Translations under genes and position numbers: made by a program
Source: Allobosea sp. BK604
GTDB taxonomy: Bacteria > Pseudomonadota > Alphaproteobacteria > Rhizobiales > Beijerinckiaceae
Length of the DNA stretch: 64,000 nt
Assembly: GCF_004341515.1 (NCBI RefSeq)
Contig: NZ_SLZF01000004.1
Coordinates: 248,001 to 312,000 of the forward strand
Direction: 5' to 3'
The notes under the pieces: model-generated
What the model was told of the DNA's origin: nothing
What the model saw: the letters and a program-made list of their open reading frames with translations, nothing else
The model's database searches: none
Shown here: positions 37,680 through 45,900 of the stretch, piece by piece
How positions within the stretch are numbered: the first letter of the stretch is position 1
Layout: each line of letters opens with the position of its first letter

Positions 37680-38528
37680 ATGGCACTGGAAATCAAGGTT
37701 CTCGACTATGGCGACATCGAGCTCGAGTCGAGCTTCCTGGTGCTGGGACGCGATTGCGGCCGCACGCGCCGCGTGCCGACCTATGGCTTCCTGATCCTCG
37801 GTGGTCCCTGGCCGGTCGTGGTCGATACCGGCTACCGCCATAACCAGATCATGGAGAGCCTCGGCATGCGCGGCCTCCAGTTCCACGAGAACATGATCGA
37901 GAACCAGCTCGCCAAATACGGCGTGCGGATGGGCGACGTGCGCTATGTGGCGCATACCCATCTCCATATCGACCATGCCGGGAAGGACGAGCTCTTCCCG
38001 ATGAACACCACGGTGATCGTCAACCGCCGCGAGCTCGAATACTCGGTTTCCGGGCTGATGCACCCGCAATATCCGGCCCCGGATATCAAGCACCTGATCG
38101 ACCGGCTGCATACGCGCGACGCGCTGCGCTTCGAGGATCTCGAGCTCTCGGGGATGATCGAACTCTTCCCCGGCTGCTATCTCGAGGCCGCCGGCGCCCA
38201 TACCGAGGGGTCGATGAACGTGCATGTCGACACGATCGAGGGCCGCGCCATCATTTGCGGCGACGTGATCTACGATTTCAACGACCAGATCGTCACGCCC
38301 TTCCACGAGCTGCACGCCAACGAGCCGCGCACCACCGGCAATCACGGCGTCTCCAAGCGCGAGGAGAAGGCGGCGATCAAGAAGCTGCTCTCGGTCGGCA
38401 AATTCCTGCTGCCAGTGCATGACAAGCCGGCGAAGATCGCCCATGGCCAGGTCGTCGGCCGGATGGACATGGCGATCCCCGGCCCGGTGGTGCAGTCGCT
38501 GCCGGCGCGCAACTGGTTCGCGGCGTGA
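37680..38528 (+). CDS. MBL-fold metallo-hydrolase, N-acyl-homoserine-lactonase-like
   Basis: 282 residues, ATG at 37680 after GGGAGGACGTTC. The zinc motif THLHIDHAG gives H94-x-H96-x-D98-H99. Further ligands are likely in GAHTEGSMNVHV, ICGDVIYDF and VHDKP. Architecture resembles AttM/AiiB-type lactonases, but the operon context suggests a metabolic lactone or ester. No signal peptide, so it is cytoplasmic. Quorum quenching cannot be excluded. Confidence 0.87.
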   Translation: MALEIKVLDYGDIELESSFLVLGRDCGRTRRVPTYGFLILGGPWPVVVDTGYRHNQIMESLGMRGLQFHENMIENQLAKYGVRMGDVRYVAHTHLHIDHAGKDELFPMNTTVIVNRRELEYSVSGLMHPQYPAPDIKHLIDRLHTRDALRFEDLELSGMIELFPGCYLEAAGAHTEGSMNVHVDTIEGRAIICGDVIYDFNDQIVTPFHELHANEPRTTGNHGVSKREEKAAIKKLLSVGKFLLPVHDKPAKIAHGQVVGRMDMAIPGPVVQSLPARNWFAA

Positions 38529-38547
38529 CGCAGATGAACGCGACAGG

Positions 38548-38639
38548 CCGTCATTGCGAGCGCAGCGAAGCAATCCAGGGGCGGCAGCGCTCCACGTCTC
38601 CCTCGATTGCTTCGTCGCTGACGCTCCTCGCAATGACGG
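38548..38639. repeat. 92-base palindromic repeat, family A copy 1
   Basis: Inverted arms CCGTCATTGCGAG...AGCGAAGCAATCCAGGG and CCCTCGATTGCTTCGT...CTCGCAATGACGG. A second member lies at 51313-51396. It fills most of the gap before the SMP-30 fusion gene. Confidence 0.85.
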
Positions 38640-38691
38640 TAAGGCCGCGCTGCGCCGATATCGCGCCCGCTCACCTTGCCACGGTGTTCCC

Positions 38692-40323
38692 ATGACCACG
38701 CACGTCGCCGTCCGTCCCGCCTTCGCCGAACTGATCGACCTGTGGGTTCCGGTGCGCCAGCTCGGCACCGGTTTCGCCTTCTCGGAGGGGCCGATCTGGC
38801 ATCCGCGCGAGCATCACCTGCTGTTCTCGGACATGCCAGGCGATGTCCGCCGCCGCTGGGACAGGAGCGGCGTGCGCGAGGTCATGCGGCCGGCGAACAA
38901 GTGCAACGGCATGACCTACGATGCCGAGCTGAATCTGATCGTCTGCGAACACGCCACCTCGACCCTGGTGCGCGAGCGGCCGGACGGAAGGCGCGAGGTG
39001 CTGGCCTCGCATTTCGAGGGCATGGAGCTGAACAGCCCCAACGATGTCTGCGTGAAGTCGGACGGGGCGATCTATTTCTCCGATCCCTGGTACGGGCGCA
39101 TGCCGGTCTATGGCGTCGAGCGGCCGCGGCAGCTCGGTTTCCAGGGCGTCTACCGCATTCCGCCGGGAGGCGGCGCGCCTGAGCTGCTGGTCGACCGCTA
39201 TCTCTTCGACCAGCCGAACGGCCTGTGCTTCTGTCCGACGGAGGACCGCCTCTTCGTCAACGACACGGTCCAATGCAATATTCGCGTCTTCGACATACGC
39301 CCGGACGGCAGGCTCGGTCCCGGCCGCGTCTTCGCCTCCGGCATCGTCTCGGCCGATGAACCGGGCGTGCCGGACGGGATGAAATGCGACGCGCAGGGCA
39401 ATCTCTGGGTCTGCGGCCCCGGCGGTGTCTGGGTCTACACGATTGGGGGCGAGCTGATCGGCAAGCTGCGCGTACCCGAGCTCGTCGGCAACCTCACCTG
39501 GGGCGGGCCGGACTGGCGCACGCTTTTCCTGACAGCGACGCATTCGCTTTACGCTGTCGATACCAAGGTCGGTCCGCGGCTTGAGCCGTACATGAAGGCC
39601 GGCAACGGCGCTGCCGCTCGCTCGGGCGACGGGGGCGGGGGCTCGGACCGGCCGGTCAGCGGCGTCACGGCCGCGGTCTCCGTGCCGGCGAATGGCGTCA
39701 AGAAGGCGGCGCCGGGCTATCGGCTCGACCCGTCACGCTGCGCGCTGATCATCCAGGACATGCAGAACGACGTGGTGATGGAGGGCGGTGCCTTCGCCTC
39801 CTCGGGCTCGCCGGCGCATTGCAGGGAGCAGAACGCCATCGCCAACGCGGCGCGGCTGGCACAAGCGGCGCGCTCACGCGGCATCCCGGTGATCCATGTC
39901 TGGTTCGTCGTCGAGCCCGGCGCGCCCGGCGTCACCATGAACGCGCCGCTCTTCGAGGGGCTGGCCGATGCCAAGGCTCTGGTGCGCGGCACCTGGGGTT
40001 CGGCCGCCGTGCCGGGGCTCGAGGCGCAGACCGGCGACCATGTCGTCGAGAAGCAGCGCATGAGCGGTTGGGAGGGCACGCGGCTGGAGACGGTGCTGAG
40101 GGCACTCGGCCGCGACGTCGTCATCGTCACTGGCGCCTGGACCAACATGTCGATCGAGCACACTGCCCGCACCGGCGCCGACAAGGGCTATTTCATGCTC
40201 GTGCCGGAGGATGCCTGCTCGACCATGAACGCCGAATGGCACACCGCCTCGGTCAATTACGCGTTGCAGAATGTCTGCGTCGTGACCGATGTCGACGCGG
40301 TGATCGCCGCCGTCGATTCATGA
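38692..40323 (+). CDS. Fusion of SMP-30/gluconolactonase and isochorismatase-like hydrolase domains
   Basis: 543 residues, ATG at 38692. Residues 15-310 are an SMP-30/gluconolactonase propeller: GFAFSEGPIWHP with the metal Glu, LNSPNDVCVKSDG, DGMKCDAQGNLWVCG. A Gly/Ser/Pro linker (about 310-340) leads to an isochorismatase-superfamily domain (about 345-540). Its triad would be D356 (IIQDMQND), K454 (VEKQRM) and S487 in TNMSIEHTAR, where amidohydrolases of this fold have Cys. Ser at this place is found in PhzD-type isochorismatases, so vinyl-ether hydrolysis or altered chemistry is possible. Two sequential hydrolytic steps on one chain are implied. Confidence 0.87.
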   Translation: MTTHVAVRPAFAELIDLWVPVRQLGTGFAFSEGPIWHPREHHLLFSDMPGDVRRRWDRSGVREVMRPANKCNGMTYDAELNLIVCEHATSTLVRERPDGRREVLASHFEGMELNSPNDVCVKSDGAIYFSDPWYGRMPVYGVERPRQLGFQGVYRIPPGGGAPELLVDRYLFDQPNGLCFCPTEDRLFVNDTVQCNIRVFDIRPDGRLGPGRVFASGIVSADEPGVPDGMKCDAQGNLWVCGPGGVWVYTIGGELIGKLRVPELVGNLTWGGPDWRTLFLTATHSLYAVDTKVGPRLEPYMKAGNGAAARSGDGGGGSDRPVSGVTAAVSVPANGVKKAAPGYRLDPSRCALIIQDMQNDVVMEGGAFASSGSPAHCREQNAIANAARLAQAARSRGIPVIHVWFVVEPGAPGVTMNAPLFEGLADAKALVRGTWGSAAVPGLEAQTGDHVVEKQRMSGWEGTRLETVLRALGRDVVIVTGAWTNMSIEHTARTGADKGYFMLVPEDACSTMNAEWHTASVNYALQNVCVVTDVDAVIAAVDS

Positions 40324-40728
40324 CCATCCCGGTGGAGGATCCAGCGCTAAATCATTGATAGAGAACGCGTGATCCGATTCGATCGCCTCGCGATCAGATC
40401 GGCGCGTGCTCCAGAGACGGTTAGCCCTCTGCTTCCTGACGATGCCGTCATAGCCAGTGCAGCGGCAGAGATTGCCCTCGAACTCCTCCTGGATCGTCGC
40501 TTTGGCGCAAGCGCGCTTGCAGGCCGATCGCGGCCGCCGTGGCCGAACGCGCGCCGAAGAGTCTGAGCGCCAGCCGGTGCGCGGTCCGGGGGAAATTTTG
40601 AGACAGCCTATGGAATGGTGCGGTAATCGCTCGCAGTCTCACGCGAGCGCGGACTTGCTGGATTCGGTCGTCGATTGTCCCGGACCGAAGAACGTCGCCA
40701 TGGGCCTCGGCGAGGCAAGGGGGATAGT
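40324..40728. other. 405-base intergenic region
   Basis: Short open frames here (for example 40369-40566 on plus and 40448-40642 on minus) have no recognisable domain and no convincing ribosome site. No repeat or terminator was recognised. It separates the 20-kb collinear cluster from the next amidohydrolase gene. Confidence 0.5.
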
Positions 40729-42261
40729 TTGACGACGACCACGCAGCTTATCTCAGGCGGCCGGGTGCTGGATCTGGCTGGCGATGTCGACCAGCCCCCT
40801 GTCGCGGATGTCCTGATCGAGAATGGCCGGATCGCCGCTGTCGGCGCGGCCGCAGCCGAGCGGTCGGTTCGCGAGGCGGGCATCAAGCGGATCGACGCGA
40901 CGGGCAAGCTTGTCATTCCCGGGCTGGTCAACGCTCACTACCACTCGCACGACGTGCTGCTGCGAGGCTGCTACGAGCAGATCCCGATGGATATCTGGGG
41001 TTTCTACAGCTTCCCGGCGAATTACAGCCGCAGGAGCAAGGAGGATATTCGCCTTCGGACCGTGCTGGGCGCGGTCGAGTGCCTGAGCAATGGCATCACG
41101 ACGCTGCAGGACATGGTGACGATCGTCGGTCCGGACCGCGAGCATGTTGACGCGGTCCGAGAGGCCTACGAGGCTTGCGGCGCGCGCGTGGTGCTCGGGC
41201 TGCAGATCTCGGATCGCGCCGCCGTCGATGCCGTTCCGTTCTGGCGCGACATGCCCGACGACGTCGTCAGCCAGCTGCCTGGCGCTGCCGACCCCTCGAA
41301 GCTGCAGGCCCTGATCGAAGACCTCGTCGAGGAAGGCGGCACGGAACGCCTGAACTGGGCGCTCGCGCCCTCAGCGCCGCAGCGCTGCTCGGACGAGTTG
41401 CTGGCCTGGGTCGCCGGCCTTTCGGAGCGGCGGCAGCTTCAGGTCTTCACCCATCTCTACGAGGCGCGCTCGCAGGCGGTACTGGCGCGTCTCGCCTATC
41501 CGGAGGGCTCGCTGCTCGCCCATCTCGACCGGTTCGACCTGATTGGCCCGCGCCTGACGATCGCGCATGGTGTCTGGATCGCGCCGGACGAGATCGATCG
41601 CTTCGGGGCCGCCGGGGCGAGTCTCGTCTGCAATCCGATGAGCAATATGAAGCTGCTCAATGGCTTCGCGCCGGTTGTTCACTATGGCCGGGCAGGCGCG
41701 ACCATGGGGCTGGGCTGCGATAATTGCAGCTGCAGCGACGCCCAGAACCTGTTCCAGTCGATGAAGATGTTCGCGTTGATGTGGGGCTTCCAGACCGCGG
41801 CGGGCGAGGGGGATGCCGCTCGCGAAGCCTTCCGGGCGGCAACCCTTGGCGGCGCCAAGGCGATCGGCCTCGAAGGCGAAGTTGGAGCGATCCGGCCAGG
41901 CTATCGCGCCGATATCGTGCTGCTCGATTTGGATATGCCGAGCTACCGGCCGTTGAACAGCGCCATCCGCCAGATCGTCTATGGCGAGACCGGCACAGGC
42001 GTCCATACCGTGATTGTCGGCGGGGACATCGTCGTCGAGGACCGCCGCCATGTTGCCTTTGCGAATGAGCAGCTCAAGGCCGAGGCAGAGGCGGCTCTCG
42101 GCCGGCTCAAGGACGAGATCGCTGGGGTGAACGAACGCAACGAGCGCATGCTGCCGCAGCTCCTCGACGCCTATGAGAAGGCCAATCGATACCCGCTGCC
42201 GCTCGACCGATTCTCGGTTCGCGGTGGTGAGCCTTCTTCGGGGAAAGGCAGCCGGTCCTAG
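40729..42261 (+). CDS. Amidohydrolase (ATZ/TRZ, cytosine-deaminase-like family)
   Basis: 510 residues. TTG start at 40729, with AAGGGGG a few bases upstream; earlier in-frame codons lack a site. Metal-ligand motif VNAHYHSHD, then HLYEARSQ, AHGVWIAPDEIDR and GCDNCSCSD, with the composite beta-domain at both ends (LISGGRVLDL; IRPGYRADIVLLD). These enzymes deaminate or dechlorinate N-heterocycles or cleave related amides. The canonical SDG Asp region reads GCDNCSCSD here. It follows the molybdenum hydroxylase cluster in the same orientation, which fits N-heterocycle catabolism. Substrate unknown. Confidence 0.87.
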   Translation: MTTTTQLISGGRVLDLAGDVDQPPVADVLIENGRIAAVGAAAAERSVREAGIKRIDATGKLVIPGLVNAHYHSHDVLLRGCYEQIPMDIWGFYSFPANYSRRSKEDIRLRTVLGAVECLSNGITTLQDMVTIVGPDREHVDAVREAYEACGARVVLGLQISDRAAVDAVPFWRDMPDDVVSQLPGAADPSKLQALIEDLVEEGGTERLNWALAPSAPQRCSDELLAWVAGLSERRQLQVFTHLYEARSQAVLARLAYPEGSLLAHLDRFDLIGPRLTIAHGVWIAPDEIDRFGAAGASLVCNPMSNMKLLNGFAPVVHYGRAGATMGLGCDNCSCSDAQNLFQSMKMFALMWGFQTAAGEGDAAREAFRAATLGGAKAIGLEGEVGAIRPGYRADIVLLDLDMPSYRPLNSAIRQIVYGETGTGVHTVIVGGDIVVEDRRHVAFANEQLKAEAEAALGRLKDEIAGVNERNERMLPQLLDAYEKANRYPLPLDRFSVRGGEPSSGKGSRS

Positions 42262-42372
42262 ATGGCTGGTCGGGCTGGCCATCTGCCAGCGCGCAGGAGG
42301 ACGCGGGCGGCCTCCGGATGTCTGGCGTGCACGCGATGAGCCCGCCGGCAACTGTCCGCCAGTGCCGCGACA

Positions 42373-42382
42373 TTCATATGAA
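42373..42382. promoter_or_regulatory. Palindrome TTCATATGAA, copy 1
   Basis: Perfect 10-base palindrome in the AT-richer gap. Identical core to the site at 42672-42683 and near-identical to 42695-42704. Possible operator; unproven. Confidence 0.3.
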
Positions 42383-42671
42383 GGTCAAATGAATATTTTC
42401 GGCGGTTTTAAAGCTCAATCGCTCATGGTCTGACGAGTCGCTGAGCCTTGCCGTAACCGGGCGATTTCCCGCGGAGCCATTCCCGGCCGCCGAAGCATCA
42501 ATAGATTTGAACCGGCTCAGTATTATACTGGTTTAGAGAATATTTTTGCCGGCATCACAATGCATTCAGCACGGCGACCTCGCTTGTCTGCACCGTATCC
42601 CGGGACGTTTGCGCTAAAAATTCTTGCACACCGTTAACTGTCGCACGGACGTCATGCGTCAACGGTATTAA

Positions 42672-42704
42672 GTTCATATGAACTACTGTATCGCTCATAT
42701 GAAC
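42672..42704. promoter_or_regulatory. Pair of TCATATGAAC-type palindromes
   Basis: GTTCATATGAAC (perfect, 42672-42683) and TCATATGAAC (42695-42704) are 22-23 bases apart, about two helical turns. The second overlaps the start codon of the DeoR-like remnant, as an autoregulatory operator could. Confidence 0.35.
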
Positions 42705-42848
42705 ATCGCTGTCGAGTTTGACCCGCGGCAGGCGACCCTGGCCAGGATGGTGCGCGGTCGTGGCTTCATCAGCGCGAGGGAGCCGGCCGCGCCTTTCGAC
42801 TTCGCTACTCGGACGGTCCGCCGCGACCTCCGCGTGCTCAGGTCGTAG
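42699..42848 (+). pseudogene. DeoR-family regulator remnant (HTH only)
   Basis: The frame from ATG 42699 reads 49 residues before a TAG. The segment ARMVRGRGFISAREPA and TRTVRRDLRVL aligns with the DeoR/GlpR N-terminal HTH (for example VKQQGYVSTEELV...TIRRDLNEL in E. coli GlpR). Beyond the stop a further trace (NEKGCAL, where intact proteins continue into the HGGA motif) can be read, then homology is lost. The sugar-phosphate-sensing domain is missing. It is most likely a truncated relic lying directly upstream of the glycerophosphodiesterase gene; a functional 49-residue DNA-binding peptide is less likely. Confidence 0.6.
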
Positions 42849-42970
42849 CCCAACGAGAAGGGCTGCGCCCTCTCGGGCACGGCTCACAGTCAAGACCCTG
42901 TCCTTCACACATGCCCGCGGCACACCCGCCGCCGGGAACGATCGACTATTGCCAGTTTCGGAGATGAGCC

Positions 42971-45900
42971 ATGGCTGACACGCCCGTTCTTTATGCCCAT
43001 CGCGGCACCAATCCCTATACCGACAACGAGATGGACTCCTACAAGTGGGCGTTCAAATACGGGGCGGACTTCGTCGAGACCGACTTCCGCCTGACCAAGG
43101 ACGGTGCGCTGGTCAGCTACCACGACGACCTGCCCGGCGGCATCGCGAACATGACCCTGGCGGAAGTGCGCGCGGCGGTGCCGGGCATCGTCACCCTCGA
43201 AGAGCTGATCGAGGTGACGAAGGACATGGAGATCGAGACCGGCCGCAAGCTCGGCATCCTGATCGAGACCAAGAGCTCCGGCCGCGCGACCTATGAGGCG
43301 ATGCTCTCGCAACTCGTCGCGCACGACTTCGCCGATCCGGAGCGGATCGTCTTCCAGACCTTCGCCACGGACCATGAGGTTCTCCGCGACCTGATGGATA
43401 ACAAGTACCATGTCGATTTCCCGCTGGTCTGGCTGACCGACGGGCTCTCTCCCGAAAGCATCGCCAACGCGACGAACCCGAACGGCTCGATGGGCGAGCT
43501 GGATGCGCTCGCGCCGCAAATGGGCCTGATCACCAAGGAGCAGGTCGCGGCGGCGCATGCTGCCGGCCTCGAGGTCAACGGCTGGACCGTCGCCGGAACG
43601 CTTGCCGATGTGCAGAACGCGCTCAACCTCGGCGTCGACGGCATCATCAACGACAATACCCAGCTCTCCCGCCCGGCTCTCGAGAAGCTCCTAAACAATG
43701 CCGATGTCGCCTATGGCAGCGACCAATGGGACGTGATGGATGGCGGCACCGGCAACGACGTCGTCTATGCCATGTCGGGCGACGACATCGTCCGCGCCGG
43801 CGCCGGCAACGACGTGCTCTATGGTGACGGCGGCAACGACCTGCTCTTCGGGGCGGTCGGCAACGACGAACTCATCGGCGGCGGCGGCAACGACTTCCTC
43901 TCCGGCGGTCAGGGCAGCGACGTGCTCCGGGGCGGTGCCGGCAACGACGTCATCGTCGCGACCAGCGACGAGGTGGTCTTCCGCGCCGGCGACGGCATCG
44001 ATCTGGTCTCGCTCGACGCCACCAGCAAGATCCGCTTCGAAGGCATCGCGTCGACCGGCATCTCCGTCATCCGTGACGGCAACAACCTGATCATCCGCTC
44101 AGGCAGCGACGCGCTCGTCCTGTTCGGTGGCGCCGATGCGGCTCATCTGCCTGCCTCGATCACGACTGCGGACGGGATGACGATCACCGGCGCCGGGCTC
44201 GCGGCGCTTGCCGTGGACGGACACGATGCCGAGGTCGCGGCCGTGCTGCCGGGCCTCGAGGACGTGCTCGATACCGCGCCGACCTTCGACTCCCCCTCGA
44301 CGATTCCGGTCGGCACCGATCTCGTCACCGAGGGCGATTTCGGCAATGGCGCCCTCGCGCACCAGATCTCCGACACCGAGACCGGCGCGATCTATCGCCT
44401 CAGCTTCTCGCTGGCCGACCTGCCGACCGGCGATGACGGCGTGCGCGTGCTCTGGAATGGCCAGGTGGTCTATGAGGGCATCCCCTCAAGCGCCGGCAGC
44501 AACCTGCATGTCATCGTCACCGGCGGTACCGGCGACGGCTCGAACATGCTCAAGTTCGAGAGCGCCGGTTCGACTTTCGGTGCCACGCTCGACGACGTGC
44601 ATTTCGTGAAGGTTGCCGACCAGGCGCTGCCGGTACCGGACAACGAGGCGCCGACGGCCACGGCCAGCGAGCACCTCATCAGCCAGGACATCCCCTATTT
44701 CGGCAAGGTCGAGGCCAGCGACGTCAATGGCGACGTGCTGAGCTATATCCTCGGCGACGGCCCGGCCCATGGCACGCTCGTCTTCAATGCTGATGGCACC
44801 TACAAGTACACGCCGGCTGCAGGCTTCCTCGGCGCCGATGGCTTCACCTTCCTGGTGAATGACGGGCATGGCGGCATCGTCGAGTCCACCGTCAGCCTCA
44901 CCGTCGGCGAAGGCATCGTTCTCGGCACCGACCTCATCATCAATGGCAGCTTCGAGGACATCAGCGAATCCTCCGGCAACAATGGTCCGAGCGACTGGGG
45001 CTACCGGAACCAGGACGGCCAGATCCTCGGCTGGACCAACACGGCCAACAAGCGCATCGAGCAGCATTGGGACCATTACGGCGGCGTCAACGCCAAGGAT
45101 GGCCGGATGTGGATCGACATGGACCATTCGCAGACGGGAACCAAGCCCGACCTGATTGGCCAGTCGATCGCCCATGTCGAAGCCGGCGCGACCTATCGGA
45201 TCTCGTTCTCGCTGTCGGACTCGGACAATATCAGGACCGATGACGGCGTGCGTGTGTTCTGGAATGGCGAGGTCATCTTCGACGGTATCCCGCCGCAGAC
45301 CAGCGCGAGCTGGACGACCTACACCTTCGACGTGGTCGGCGGTTCCGGCGACGGCTCGAACCGGCTGGCCTTCATGGATACCGGCGTCTCGGATTCCTGG
45401 GGTGCCGGCGCGGCGCTCGACGACGTGCATTTCGTCAAGATCGCCAACCCGGTAACCAACACAGCACCTGTCGCTGCCGACGATCATGGCTTCATCACGG
45501 ATGCCGGCGCCGTCCTGACCCTCACTGCGGCCGATCTTCTCGCCAACGACAGCGATGCGGATGGCGACACGCTCTTCGTCCAGTCGGTCGCGGCGGGTGT
45601 CGGCGGCTCGGTGACCCTGGACGGTCAAGGCAATGTGGTCTTCACGCCGGCCGCGGGCTTCTCGGGTAACGCGTCCTTCAGCTACACCGTGTCCGACGGC
45701 AAGGGTGGCACGGATACGGCGACGCTGAGCCTGACCGTCAAGGCGCCGCCGGTGGTGGACGTGCCTGTCGGCACCGACCTGATCGTCAACGGCAGCTTCG
45801 AGGATATCAGCCAATCCGCCGATTATAACGGCGGCAGCGACTGGGGTTACCGCAACAACGACAAGGCCATTGTCGGCTGGACGAACGTCAACCGCATCGA

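Larger units (their letters stand above)
42262..42970. other. AT-richer intergenic region with a regulator remnant
   Basis: About 700 bases between the amidohydrolase and the RTX protein. Part of it (about 42380-42560) is noticeably AT-richer than the rest of the window. It holds three TTCATATGAA-type palindromes and a DeoR-type HTH remnant (listed separately). No complete gene was supported; the minus-strand frame 42555-42923 is an antisense shadow. Confidence 0.6.

Noticed and set aside
40369..40732. Small ORFs in the gap before the amidohydrolase
   Set aside because: No domain, no convincing ribosome site, overlapping frames on both strands.
42555..42923. 122-residue minus-strand ORF
   Set aside because: Antisense to the DeoR-type relic, with no motif of its own.
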